A stretch of DNA of 64,000 nt from positions 22,218,965-22,282,964 of the forward strand of contig NC_059082.1 in assembly GCF_020497125.1 (NCBI RefSeq), read 5' to 3'. The notes beneath the pieces are model-generated. The model ran no database searches and had not been told where the DNA came from. It worked only from the letters and a program-made list of their open reading frames with translations. Below are positions 47,301 through 54,565 of the stretch, one piece after another. The DNA comes from Mauremys mutica. Its lineage: Eukaryota > Chordata > Testudines > Geoemydidae. Position numbers and translations under genes: made by a program. How positions within the stretch are numbered: the first letter of the stretch is position 1; each line of letters opens with the position of its first letter.

Positions 47301-50300
47301 TTTAGTTGTTGAGTTGGCCAGGTATTTAAGCACATGCCTAACTTTAAGCATGCTGCATTGAAATAAATGGAACTACTCACATGCTTAAAGTTAGGCACAT
47401 GCTTAAGTACCTTGCTGATACTTAGGCCTTAGGCAAGTGTTAATATTATTTTCAATGTACAGATGAGGAAAATGAGGCAGTGATGTTAAAGGGACAGAGT
47501 ATACTTGAAATCTAGTCAGCTGTTTAAGGAGTGAATTAAAAGTAGTTGCCACTCCTGCCTAAGTCACCTTGCCAATGTTTGGGGTTTTACAATCACTCTT
47601 TCCTGTGTTTTTAAATATTTTTCTCTCCTCTGTGGCTATCTGGCAAACCCCTATAAAAACAGGAGGAATGATGAAACTGAATGTGTGAATAGTGCTGTCA
47701 AATGTACAAAGAAACCAACTGGAAAAAGAACTGTTTGCTCTAATCTCTTTCCTTTACAGTGATCGTAGGTGTTACTTACAGCAATAGCAGGTAACTGTTA
47801 TTCAGAAAGGAGTGTGATATTTGAGTTGACAGTGTCTGTTTAAGAGTCTGATCCATAACAGTATTCTAGCACATGCTTAACTGTGAGCACATGACTAGAC
47901 CCGGTGAAGTCAATGGGAGTGCTTACGTGGTTTGCTGAATTAGGGGCACAGTGCCCAGCACCTGGCTGGACTGGCGCCTTCTTCCCCAAGCCCACAGAGG
48001 GAGTTGCTATAAGAACTGGGATTAGAACTCCGGAGCTGTTGGTTCCTGGTCTTGTGGGCAGGACACTAGACCACAGATAAAACTAGTGTTTTATTTGGTT
48101 TGCTTTAAAAAGTATTTTTGGCTCTAAATTTAAAGCCTATGATTTGGCCGCCGTCCACCTCCCCCTGGTTAATTTCCCTGAGAGGCCCCACAGCTGGTAA
48201 TTAATATGTTCAAATACCACCTTATTGCAGGCATTGGTGAGGGTGAACCATTACCTTTCTTCTCCCCTGTAAAGGGCACAAAGTCTTCCCTGTCTTTGTG
48301 TTCCAGTGCTTGCTTCTCCAGGTATGAAAGGAGTCGATCTCTGTCGAAAGGGCCTGTGGCAGCTTTATTGGTCTGGTCTTTTTGTCGGAAGCCCGCCGGC
48401 AGAAGTGCATTCTACCAAAATATATGAGAGGCAGATACAGAATCATAAAAATGTTGGTCTGGGAGGTCCTCAAGAAGTCCTCAAGTCTCATGACAGCATG
48501 ATACTGTTAACACACAGACACCTGTGGCCAGATTTTCAGATTGCATAAATTGTCATAGCTCCACTGACATCATTTAAGCTATGACGATTTACACTAGCTG
48601 AGAATCTGGCCCTTGATGAGGAAGCTTTGGGTATGTAGCATTTCATAGAATCAGGGAATCACAAAAATGTAGGGCCGGAAGGGATCTCAAGAAGCCATCA
48701 AGTCCAGACTACTGCGCTGAGGCAGGACCAGCTAAACTTAGACCATCCCTGACAGGTGTTTGTCCAACCTGCTCTTAAAAACCTCCAGTGCTGGGGACTC
48801 CACAACTTCCCTTGGATGCCTGTTCCAGAGCTTAACTATCCTTATAGTTAGAAAGTTTTTCCTAATACACCTCTACCTCGATATAATGCTGTCCTTGGGA
48901 GCCAAAAAATCTTACTGCATTATAGGCGAAACCGTGTTATATTGAACTTGCTTTGATCCCACTGGTGTGCACTAGCTCCCACCCCGCACCCCCGAGCACT
49001 GCTTTACTGCGTTATATCCAAATTCGTGTTATATCGGGTGGTGTTATATCGAGGTAGCAGTGTATCTAACTTAAATCTCCCTTGCTGCAGATCAAGCCCA
49101 TTACTTTTTTTCCTATCTTCAGTGGACATAGAGAACAATCGATCACTGTCATCTTTATAACAGCCCTTTACATATTTGAAAACTTATAATTCTTATAATT
49201 ATAACTCAGTCTTCTTTTCTCAGGACTAAACATGCCCTGTTTTTTTAACCTTTCCTCATAGGTCAAGTTTTCTAAATCTTTTATCATTTTTGTTGCTCTC
49301 CTCTGGCCAGGCTATCCATATATTTTCTTTTCTGAAGTGCGGCACCCAGAATTGGACACAGTACTCCAGCAGAGGCCTCACCAATGCCACGTAGAGTGGA
49401 ACAATTACCTCCCATGTCCGACCATACAACACTCCTGTTAATACACCTCAGAATGGTATTAGCTTTTTTCACAACTGCATCACACTGTTGACTCATATTC
49501 AATTTGTGATCCACTATAACCCTGGATCCTTTTTAGCAGTACCATCTAGCCCAGAGGTGGGCAAACTATGGCCCGTGGGCACATCCAGCCTGCGAGACCG
49601 TCCTGTCCAGCCCCTGAGCTCCTGGCCAGGGAGACTAGCCCCACCACTGTGCAATGCTCTGGGCGGTGGGGCTGTGAGCTCCTGCAGAGCCGCGGCCTGA
49701 CCCAGTGCTCTGTGTTGTGCAGTGGCGAGGCTGCCTGTCCTGGTGCTCTGGGAGGTGTGGCTATAGCGCCGACAGCCACCAGTGCTCCAGGCAGCGCAGT
49801 AAGAGGGCAGGGAGTAGGGGGGGTTGGATAGAGGGCAGGGGAGTTTGGGATGGTGGTCGGGGGCAGGGGTGTGGATAGGGATTGGGGAGGTCAGAGGGGG
49901 GGGGAACAGGGGGGTTGAATGGGGGCAGGGGTCCCGGGGGGCAGTCAGGAAGGAGATGGGGTGGCGGGAGACAGTCAGGGGCAGGGGTTCCAGGGGTAAT
50001 CAGGGGACAGGGAGAAGGGGTGGTTAGATGGGACAGAGGTCCTGGGGGGAGCAGTCAGGAATGAGAGGAGGGGTTGGATGGGGCGGTGGGGAGCAGTCAG
50101 CGGCAGGGGGTCTGGGGGAAATCAGGGGGCAGGGAGCAGGGGTGTGTGGATGGGGCAGGGGTCCCGGGGGGGCTGTCAGGTAACAGGGGGGATTGGATGG
50201 GGCAGAAGTCTCGGGGGGGGCGTCAGGGGACGAGAAGCGGGCAGGGTTGGATAGGGGGTAGGGTTGGGCCATGCCTGGCTGTCTGGGGAGGCACAGCCTC

Positions 50301-52870
50301 CTCTAACTAGCCCTCCATACAATTTTGGAAACCCGACGTGGCCCTCAGGCCAAAAAGTTTGCCCGCCCCGATCTAGCCAGTTATTTCCCATTTTGTAGTT
50401 GTGCCTTTGATTTTTCCTTCCTAATTGTCTTTATTGAATTCCATCGTGTTGATTTCAGGCCAGCTCTCTAATTTCTCACGGTCGTTCTGAATTCTTTTCC
50501 TGTCCCCCAATGTGTTTGTAATCACTCTCAGATTGGTGTCATCTACAAATTTTTTATAGAGGCATACGCTCCACTCCATTATCCAAGTATTAATGAAAAT
50601 ATTGAATAGTACCAGATCCAGGACTGACCACTGCAGGACCCCACTAGATACGCCATCCCAGTTTGACAGTGAACCATTGATAACTACTCTTTGAGTACAG
50701 TCTTTCAGCCATTTGTACACTCACCTTATAGTAATTTCACATAGACTGCATTTCCCTTGTTTGCATATAAGAATGTCATGTGAGACTGCATCAAAGGCCT
50801 GTCTGAAATCAAGATATATCACATCTATTGTTACCCCTCTATCCACTAGGCCAGTAATCCTGTCAAAGAAGGAAATTAGGTTGGTTTGGCATGATTTGTT
50901 CTTGGCAATTCTGTGCTGGCTATTCCTTATAACCCTATTATCCTGTAGGTGCTCACAAACTGTAGAGAGAGTGATGCCATGTTTGTATAATGTTCTGAAT
51001 TTAAACTCTGCTATAAGGTACTTTTTTTTTTTAAGTGGAGCCATTTCTTTACAGCAATGTATTGACTAGATGTAACTATTAAAATTACATTCTCAAGTAC
51101 TCTCAAGTACACTGGGGGGGGGAGTCGACCTAAGATACACAACTTCAGCTACGCGAATAGCATAGCTGAAGTCAGCGTATCTTAGGTCGATTTACCTGGC
51201 CGAGAGGATGGCGGCGAGTCGACCGCTGCCGCTCCCCCGTCGACTCTGTTTCCACCTCTCGCGCGTGGTGGAGTTCCAGAGTCGACAGCAGAGTGATCGG
51301 GGATCGATTTTGGTCTAGAGTAGATGCGATAAAATCGATCCCCAATAGATCGATCACTACCCGCCGATCCGGGGGGTAATGTAGACATACCCTCAGCCAA
51401 ATATCTCCTACCCCTTATTAACTGTGTTTTTTACAGTAGTGCTAAGGGACCATTGTGCAAACTCTGTAGAAATAGAGTAGTACAGTCTCTGACCTGAACA
51501 GCTGACAGTTGAAATAAACAGGACATGTGAAGGGTAGAGGAAAGAGTTAACCTCCCTCCCTTTCTAACTTTACCTACTCTTCTCGGTGTCTCTTTCTCTT
51601 TCCAATTCTCCCCTCTTTTTTTTTGTTCTTTTCTATTTCCACTCTTCTTTCTCCATTCCCCCCCCCCTTTTATCCCAGTACAGATGACTATAAGAGTCTA
51701 ATATTCAGTAAATAAATTGAGTGTGCAGAAAGTACTTACTGTAAAAAATATGGTTGGTCATTGCCATTACTGGCTAATCTTCATATAGAGTGCTAAGAAA
51801 CTTGAAATGATTAACCTTTTTTTGGTCATTCTTATTTTCCCTCCAGTGTGAACCAGATTTGGTCTGCTAGTTTAGAAAATAAAATCATTTCTACTGGCCA
51901 GGGAGCTGGGTTGACTGGAATGCTAGCAGTATGGAATGTCTTTGAATAATTTGTAGGGTCCTTGAAAGTATTTTCCATTTCCATTCCATTTTATCTTGTT
52001 CAACATTTGGAACCAGTATTTTCTTTTGGTGAAAACTAGCAAACTGATAGCTAAATTCCTAGGTCAATTTGAAAGCTTTGATATTATGCAAACACCCACA
52101 GTGCAAGCTTCCCAGCAACAGCCATATCAGTGACCTCAGCCCCATCTTTCTTAAAGTGAAAGGTAATCTTTTCTCCAGGTCACAGGTTTCTAAGCATACT
52201 GTGCATGCCATTTGCAAGTCTGCAACACTACCGTATTTTCTTAATGTAGAGCTCTAGAGATATGGCTGATGTATAATTGAGTGGAGATGACTAGTGTTTG
52301 GCTCAGTTAAGTCTTGGCAAAGCAAATTTTCCCCACTTAAAAAAAATTTGTAAGTTGAAAATACAGAGTCAGAATATTTCAGAAGTTCAAAAGAATGTGA
52401 TGTTCAGAAACTGATGATGATGATGATTTGATTATAGCTGTGCCTAGAAGCCCTAACCAAACTAAAGCCTCATTAGGCTAGGCACTGTACAAACACATAG
52501 TAAGAGAATCTCTGTCCTGAAGAACTTACTGCCTAAATAGAGAAAAGGTAGCACAAAGACTTGCCCAATGTCAGACAGCACATCAGTGGCAGAGCGGGGA
52601 ACAGAGCCACGGTCTCGGAGTTCCTAGTCTAGTGCCTTATCCTTTAGAACACGTGATCACCTCTATGTGCCTGGAATACAAGTAAGCCTCAATCTCTCTT
52701 ACTTCATTTTGAAACACCAGTCCTGTTTCTGTCCCATTACCTACCTCAGGGTCAAGGTCATCAAGAACATGTTCCAGTTGTTTCAGCTCTTCCTCTGATA
52801 GTTTGCTGAGAATTTCATCTTCATTGATATTCTTATATTTTTCTAACTCCTTTCGGAATGGCAGCGACAT
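20349..52870 (-). CDS. TMOD2: TMOD2, neuronal tropomodulin (whole gene, nine coding exons)
   Basis: Tropomodulin-2 caps the pointed ends of actin filaments and binds tropomyosin; in vertebrates it is mainly neuronal. Joining minus-strand exons 52870-52745, 48411-48255, 34987-34865, 33331-33245, 28891-28761, 27181-27074, 26126-25983, 25661-25517 and 20383-20349 gives 1056 nt, 351 codons plus TAG, with GT-AG introns and matching phases throughout. The N-terminus ([14 protein letters not shown]) is the first tropomyosin-binding helix, residues about 40-140 hold the first actin-capping and second tropomyosin sites, and residues about 160-340 form the leucine-rich-repeat actin-binding domain. Paralogue choice: the 351-aa length, the [10 protein letters not shown] segment followed by ANDPSL, and the [12 protein letters not shown]-terminus match TMOD2 better than TMOD1 or TMOD3 as I recall those families. 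Start: the ATG at 52870 is in tropomodulin position. The coding sequence looks intact; promoter and upstream 5'UTR exon are not seen. Confidence 0.96.
20585..20916. mobile_element. hAT MITE, 332 bp, largely palindromic
   Basis: Inverted ends CATGGACTGGCAACC and GGTTGCCGATCCCTG. Flanks TTCTAGGA and ATCTAGGA match 7 of 8. The arms gcagctcccactggctgc and its complement, and gccaatgggggctgcggg and its complement, pair across the centre. It lies in the last TMOD2 intron, about 200 bp upstream of exon 9. A truncated relative lies at 54394-54565. Confidence 0.85.
20950..21230 (-). mobile_element. CR1 LINE 3' end
   Basis: The minus strand ends with a gattcatag-type tail next to a gggcctatgtcatctagtct block, which together with caggccacagaatttcaccc is the 3'UTR pattern of reptilian CR1 elements. 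No ORF is included. Confidence 0.65.
21717..21950. mobile_element. hAT MITE, 234 bp
   Basis: Ends CAGGGCCGCCCAGAGG and CTCTGGGTGGCCCTG with perfect 8-bp duplications TGTCTTAT (21709-21716, 21951-21958). The terminal family is shared with 2692-3111. GC-rich interior without an ORF. Confidence 0.9.
22030..22757 (+). mobile_element. hAT element, short copy (728 bp), left arm of a large inverted repeat
   Basis: Ends CAGGGGTCTCAAAC and GTTTGAGACCCCTG. Flanks ttctaact and atttagat fit an nTnTAnAn-like hAT target, but the duplication has decayed. The right half holds tandem units of roughly 70 bp (gatgaggggttcatgatg...gggctagggaagagg). By eye the first 650 bp match the reverse complement of 24530-25178 almost perfectly. 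Confidence 0.85.
23241..25178 (-). mobile_element. hAT element, long copy (1.94 kb), right arm of the inverted repeat
   Basis: Same terminal repeats as 22030-22757 but in opposite orientation. Flanks agttagaa and atctaaat are partly matching 8-mers. Beyond the shared part it carries about 1.2 kb of extra sequence, including a G-rich minisatellite (23555-24030), so the short copy looks like a deletion derivative. No transposase frame was recognised. Confidence 0.8.
23555..24030. repeat. G-rich minisatellite
   Basis: Variable units of about 35-55 bp are built on gggaagcgggacccgccgg and ggccgggccggggg, with G runs up to about 15. The large open frames on both strands (316, 402, 292 and 236 aa) come from this periodic GC-rich array. 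Confidence 0.9.
25517..25661 (-). CDS. TMOD2: TMOD2 coding exon 8 (residues 293-341)
   Basis: 145 nt, phase 0 in and phase 1 out. The acceptor is acccaacag|A and the donor CTAG|gtaaga. It encodes [20 protein letters not shown], then [20 protein letters not shown] and ITKNNDL, the last leucine-rich repeat and C-terminal helix. Reading through the donor would add 26 intronic codons before a stop at 25437, a possible but unsupported alternative C-terminus. Confidence 0.96.
25983..26126 (-). CDS. TMOD2: TMOD2 coding exon 7 (residues 245-292)
   Basis: 144 nt, phase 0. The acceptor is actcttcag|G and the donor CAG|gtaagg. It encodes [20 protein letters not shown], then the [20 protein letters not shown] repeat and EIKIDNQ. 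These are leucine-rich repeats 3-4 of the actin-binding domain. A solo LTR sits in the intron between this exon and exon 6. Confidence 0.96.
26321..27008 (+). mobile_element. Solo LTR, 688 bp, in TMOD2 intron 6
   Basis: Starts TCTAGCAGGGCAGTAACC (mutated TG) and ends CGCCCTGCCACA. Flanks ccctc and ctctc match 4 of 5. A TATA box gccgtataaaaggg sits at about 26455. It is related to 8704-9344 through shared blocks. Sense is opposite to TMOD2, and it lies between exons 7 and 6, about 65 bp from exon 6. Confidence 0.8.
27074..27181 (-). CDS. TMOD2: TMOD2 coding exon 6 (residues 209-244)
   Basis: 108 nt, phase 0. The acceptor is ttaatgtag|A. The donor is placed at GTT|gtaagt, which fits consensus better than a site 3 nt earlier and keeps one residue between DPVA and AFAD. 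It encodes [36 protein letters not shown]: the second leucine-rich repeat and the conserved TRSNDPVA motif. Confidence 0.95.
28331..28456. mobile_element. hAT MITE, 126 bp
   Basis: Ends CATAGGTGCTGGAAC and TGTGCCAGCACCCCTG; flanks GGTACCCC and GGTGCCCC match 7 of 8. It lies in TMOD2 intron 5. Confidence 0.8.
28761..28891 (-). CDS. TMOD2: TMOD2 coding exon 5 (residues 165-208)
   Basis: 131 nt, phase 1 in and phase 0 out. The acceptor is tgtttcag|A and the donor AAAG|gtattt. It encodes [20 protein letters not shown], then a helix with [16 protein letters not shown]. This is the start of the C-terminal leucine-rich-repeat actin-binding domain; the EVNLNNI repeat core is strongly conserved. Confidence 0.96.
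28900..30807. other. TMOD2 intron 4, distal part, nothing recognised
   Basis: AT-rich intronic sequence. No exon-like frame with splice sites and no clear repeat was identified. Confidence 0.35.
30816..31249. mobile_element. hAT (Charlie-like) MITE, 434 bp, with internal tandem palindromes
   Basis: Ends CAGTGGTCCCCAACC and GTTGGGGACCACTG with perfect 8-bp duplications CTATAGAG (30808-30815, 31250-31257). The interior has three tandem units of about 80 bp, each a hairpin between cacctctcgatga and tcattgagaggcg with a gccgtcgac-type loop, bounded by ccgccgaaat. It lies in TMOD2 intron 4. Confidence 0.93.
31951..32074. mobile_element. Short MITE with TAGGGTGACC ends, 124 bp
   Basis: Ends TAGGGTGACCAGAC and GTCACCCTA, with perfect 8-bp duplications CTCTTGGG (31943-31950, 32075-32082). 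Same family as 47069-47183. It lies in TMOD2 intron 4. Confidence 0.88.
32083..33244. other. TMOD2 intron 4, proximal part, nothing recognised
   Basis: No gene or repeat was identified. It ends at the exon 4 donor. Confidence 0.3.
33245..33331 (-). CDS. TMOD2: TMOD2 coding exon 4 (residues 136-165)
   Basis: 87 nt, phase 1 in and out. The acceptor is tttatag|C and the donor GAGAA|gtaagt. It encodes [18 protein letters not shown] followed by a short lysine/serine linker ending SVRN. This linker is the most divergent part of the family. Its DEE...KGSVRN form resembles TMOD2 rather than TMOD3, which helps identify the paralogue. Confidence 0.93.
34305..34585. mobile_element. Palindromic MITE (tagcatgctaaaaatag type)
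   Basis: gctaactctcatcaagctag with catgctaaaaatag is mirrored by gattttagcatgctagctcg and a gtgtctcctcaagctg end. Related to 53085-53350. Its ends suggest a Harbinger-like MITE, but the target duplication is unclear. It lies in TMOD2 intron 3. Confidence 0.6.
34865..34987 (-). CDS. TMOD2: TMOD2 coding exon 3 (residues 95-136)
   Basis: 123 nt, phase 1 in and out. The acceptor is ccccctcag|G and the donor GCAG|gttagt. It encodes [13 protein letters not shown], then [19 protein letters not shown] and TELYDLA. This is the second tropomyosin-binding segment, rich in acidic residues, where the LEPELEEAL helix is a tropomodulin hallmark. A 13.3 kb intron separates it from exon 2. Confidence 0.95.
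35250..36890 (-). mobile_element. Non-LTR retrotransposon (RTE-like) with an internal inversion
   Basis: The minus strand of 36150-35880 encodes reverse transcriptase blocks ([18 protein letters not shown]), and 35645-35250 encodes the C-terminal region ([20 protein letters not shown]). From about 36160 to 36890 the coding strand switches to plus: [10 protein letters not shown] near the junction, later MLKAGEEVV and CNIPKRG, the linker and early RT blocks. The two parts therefore face opposite ways around about 36155, and the middle RT palm region is missing. Many stops and frameshifts; inactive. It lies in TMOD2 intron 2. Confidence 0.75.
36913..37389 (+). mobile_element. Possible solo LTR next to the inverted LINE
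   Basis: Starts TGTCAAGGACCAG and ends CAGTCAGCTACA, with a TATA-like gcttataatactgg at about 37040. No clear target duplication was found and no internal genes are present, so this is tentative. Open frames inside are proline/leucine-rich and carry no motif. Confidence 0.4.
37390..40290. other. TMOD2 intron 2, mostly unrecognised
   Basis: A minus-strand MIR-like fragment lies at about 39105-39245 (cctcattttacagatgacat). A 129-codon minus frame at 38487-38876 is rich in Lys/Arg/Gln and has no recognisable domain. Nothing else was identified. Confidence 0.35.
40291..40338. repeat. (GT)n(AT)n microsatellite
   Basis: A compound run of GTGT followed by ATAT units, intronic. Confidence 0.9.
40917..42100 (+). 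mobile_element. Decayed LTR retrotransposon: LTR, leader and gag start
   Basis: A TGTCACAGTGTGGCTGG start with a TATA box (gagtctataaagggtcag) at about 41025 looks like an LTR, perhaps ending near 41262. About 100 bp further an ATG at 41359 opens a short frame, [16 protein letters not shown], then TAG, then a Gln-rich continuation ([18 protein letters not shown]). The Gln-rich coiled-coil start resembles Gypsy-type gag proteins. No protease, RT or second LTR was seen. Sense is opposite to TMOD2. Confidence 0.45.
42101..43424. other. TMOD2 intron 2, nothing recognised
   Basis: No exon or identifiable repeat was found in this stretch. Confidence 0.3.
43425..43735 (-). repeat. MIR-like SINE fragment
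   Basis: ggcagagccgagaactgaacc after gacatgacttgtgcagtctg is the reverse complement of the MIR CORE/tRNA region. The upstream part (ccaacaggctaggtattgta) resembles 52430-52655, so both are copies of one family. Confidence 0.55.
44455..44580. repeat. Palindromic gcttaagtgctttgc-family MITE copy
   Basis: gcagtaaagcactgaagcat is mirrored by cacatgcttaagtgctttgc, with gcacttaacttta and taaaattaagcac as inner arms. Confidence 0.65.
44590..47060. other. TMOD2 intron 2, mostly unrecognised
   Basis: 45435-45560 has a weakly palindromic gtaaaggggccaga block like other reptilian short repeats. No coding exon was identified. Confidence 0.35.
47069..47183. mobile_element. Short MITE with TAGGGTGACC ends, 115 bp
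   Basis: Ends TAGGGTGACCAGAC and GGTCACCCTA with perfect 8-bp duplications AGCACTTT (47061-47068, 47184-47191). Second copy of the 31951-32074 family. Confidence 0.88.
47319..47428. repeat. Palindromic gcttaagtgctttgc-family MITE copy
   Basis: aagcacatgcctaactttaa is mirrored by aaagttaggcacatgcttaa. This is the clearest hairpin of the family in the window. Confidence 0.7.
47846..48076. repeat. Palindromic repeat copy followed by MIR-like fragment
   Basis: 47846-47946 contains tctagcacatgcttaactgt and gtggtttgctgaattagggg, the palindromic family. 47990-48076 resembles the minus-strand MIR tRNA region (ttagaactccggagctg, cactagaccacag). Confidence 0.5.
48255..48411 (-). CDS. TMOD2: TMOD2 coding exon 2 (residues 43-95)
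   Basis: 157 nt, phase 0 in and phase 1 out. The acceptor is ttttggtag|A and the donor AAAG|gtaatg. It encodes [14 protein letters not shown] followed by a [12 protein letters not shown] helix and [14 protein letters not shown], which is the first actin-capping region and the linker of tropomodulins. It lies 4.3 kb from exon 1 across an intron filled by CR1, Harbinger and hAT insertions. No stop or frameshift is seen. Confidence 0.95.
48525..48622. repeat. Palindromic short repeat (gccagattttcag type)
   Basis: ggccagattttcag pairs with ctgagaatctggcc and tgtcatagctccactgac with the following taagctatgacga: a near-perfect hairpin of about 95 bp, 115 bp upstream of TMOD2 exon 2 in transcript order. 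Confidence 0.75.
48868..49062. mobile_element. Tc/mariner-type MITE in the CR1, 195 bp
   Basis: Ends CACCTCTACCTCGATATAA and, reverse-complemented, CACTGCTACCTCGATATAA, flanked by TA on both sides (48866-48867, 49063-49064). No ORF. Confidence 0.85.
49552..50370. mobile_element. hAT element with minisatellite, nested in CR1, 819 bp
   Basis: Ends CAGAGGTGGGCAAACTATGG and AGTTTGCCCGCCCCG with perfect 8-bp duplications ATCTAGCC (49544-49551, 50371-50378). The interior from about 49800 to 50260 is a G-rich tandem array (ggggcaggggtcccgggggg, cagtcaggaatgagagg). Confidence 0.93.
51102..51392. mobile_element. Harbinger MITE
   Basis: Internal palindromes acttcagctacgcgaatag / catagctgaagtcagc and gtcgactctgtttcc / ccagagtcgacagc, with the right end gtaatgtagacatacc. 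Family of 800-1083 and 4204-4499. The left end is degraded. Confidence 0.8.
51400..52430. other. TMOD2 intron 1, nothing recognised
   Basis: Pyrimidine-rich tract at 51545-51675. No exon or clear repeat was identified. Confidence 0.3.
52430..52655 (-). repeat. MIR-like SINE fragment
   Basis: acttgcccaatgtcagacag, then ggcagagcggggaac and cctagtctagtgccttatcc follow the reverse complement of MIR. The upstream block (attaggctaggcactgtac) is shared with 43425-43735. It lies about 90 bp from TMOD2 exon 1. Confidence 0.55.
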
Positions 52871-52875
52871 GGCTC
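52745..52875 (-). CDS. TMOD2: TMOD2 coding exon 1 (residues 1-42) with 5 nt of 5'UTR
   Basis: The ATG complement is at 52868-52870 and 126 coding nt encode residues 1-42, ending LDDLDPE. This is the amphipathic N-terminal tropomyosin-binding helix typical of tropomodulins. The donor reads GAG|gtaggt. Five nucleotides upstream of the ATG a tgctgcag acceptor suggests the exon begins at 52875, so most of the 5'UTR would sit in a separate upstream exon. That layout is usual for the family; the acceptor position is inferred. Confidence 0.95.
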
Positions 52876-53084
52876 CTGCAGCACAGGGTCACTTAATGCT
52901 TTCCTGAGAAATTTCAACCATTCAGGAGGCAATCTTCTTGGTGTTCCACTCACTGTTAACAATAAGCGGTTGTCAGTGTCTCCTTTTACACTAGACACCT
53001 GTAGCTCAGGGGGTCACATTTGTATTTTGTTTATGGATTAATTTAAAAAAGGAAACATTTTCTCTGGCTCAGCAGTGTCAGGCT

Positions 53085-53350
53085 ACATCTACACTTAAAG
53101 CCAAGGGTACGTTTCCAGCTCAAGCAAACGTTCACGCTAGCTCTCACCAAACTAGCATGCTAAATATAGTAGTGGAGCTGCGGGGTACCCGGGAGTATGT
53201 ACCTATAGGGTCTGGGTGGGCTTGTACTCTGGATGGCTAACCCATGCAGCCATTCACCACTATCTGGGCTACTGTTTTAGGCACACTAGCTTGATGAGAG
53301 AGTGCAAATATGTCTACTTGAGCTGGGAATCACACTCCTAGCTCCAAATG
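53085..53350. mobile_element. Palindromic MITE (tagcatgctaaatatag type)
   Basis: ctagctctcaccaaactagc with catgctaaatatag is mirrored by ttttaggcacactagcttga and gtctacttgagctggg. Same family as 34305-34585. It begins ggctacatctacactt, like Harbinger ends. Confidence 0.65.
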
Positions 53351-53422
53351 TTGCCTAAGAGTAGGGACAGTACCATGCTGGCCTATGCAGCAAGTATCCT
53401 AGCAACAGGAATTAATTTAGGA

Positions 53423-54165
53423 CAGTGGTTCCCAAACTTTAACAACCTGTGAACCCCTTTCACTAAAATATCGTGTCTTGCGAACCCCCTCCTAAAAATG
53501 AATATTTCCAGGGATTTTCTCCTTTACCTGAGTACAAATTATAAAAGCAGTGATCTTGGAAATATAAATTTGTTTTTATGACATGCTTATTACACACTAT
53601 TTATTATTAATTATTTGTCATTACAGTATTTTTATTACCTTATGAAAATGGCAAAACTCTTCCAAGATCTCACTTTTGTAGCTTGTATCACTTTGAATAA
53701 GCCTGTTATAAGACAAGGTTCCTATATTTCATCAAGGAGTATCAGATGTGAAACAGCATGAAGGTATTTAAGAAGCCAACTCAAAGAGTTCCTCCTACAC
53801 AAGAATTCAGGTTTTGAGCAGTCCAGGCAAACAAGGCACGTTACACCAAAGCTTAAACTTGTTCTTCATAATAATTTAAAAAACACCACTAGCTGCCTAT
53901 TTAATTTTAAAAACAGCAAAAAATATCCACCTCTCTTTCCATTTCTTATAAGGAGTCTTGAAGTTTAAATCTCCTCCGTGTGATAGATATGCTTGCTTTG
54001 ATCTGCTTAGCTTTCGGAAGTCCAGGGGCTCCAGGCTGCTTGCCCCGTGCTGCCCAGGGTTCCTAGGGACAGCTCTGACCGCCATTAGGGAATCTGCTCC
54101 CAAGAACCCCCTGTAACATTTTGCGAACCCCCAGGGGTTCATGAACCCCATTTTGGGAACCACTG
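53423..54165. mobile_element. hAT (Charlie-like) element, 743 bp
   Basis: Ends CAGTGGTTCCCAAACTTT and TTTTGGGAACCACTG; flanks ATTTAGGA and ATTTACGA match 7 of 8. AT-rich interior, no transposase frame. Confidence 0.88.
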
Positions 54166-54393
54166 ATTTACGACATTCTTTCTGCAGCTCAGGAGCTATG
54201 TATGTGCAGCATCAAAGGGAAGCTTTGGGCATCACGTAATCAAGAACCAAGATTATCCTTCACCTGGGAGATGAATTTGTTTTATGTGGCTTCTACAGAG
54301 AAGCATCTGCTTTGTTCTCCTCGCTAAAGGGAAAATATGGTGAGTGTCATGTGACAATGGTAAAAACTCACTTTCTTCTAACACTAAACAAGA

Positions 54394-54565
54394 AACGTCC
54401 CTTGGCCCGCGCCGCTTCCAGCAGCTCCCATTGGCCTGGAGCAGCGAACCGCGGCCACTGGGAGCCGCGATCGGCTGAACCTGAGGACACGGCAGGTAAA
54501 CAAACCGGCCCGGCCCGCCAGGGGCTTTCTCTACACAAGTGGCGTCCCAAGTCTGCGAAACACTG
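54394..54565. mobile_element. Truncated palindromic hAT MITE
   Basis: gcagctcccattggcctgga and ccactgggagccgcgatcgg, then acaaaccggcccggcccgcc, are blocks shared with 20585-20916. The right end is GTCTGCGAAACACTG; the left end is missing. Confidence 0.7.

Larger units (their letters stand above)
48641..51060 (-). mobile_element. CR1 LINE, 5'-truncated, with nested insertions
   Basis: On the minus strand from 51044: an RT segment ([33 protein letters not shown]), then FINTW...FVDDTNL (mutated YxDD box) and, after an interruption, [18 protein letters not shown] near 49514. It ends with a CR1-type ttctatgaaatgc tail near 48641. A TA-flanked MITE (48868-49062) and a hAT (49552-50370) interrupt it. 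It is pseudogenised by stops and frameshifts, and lies in TMOD2 intron 1 between exons 1 and 2. Confidence 0.88.
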
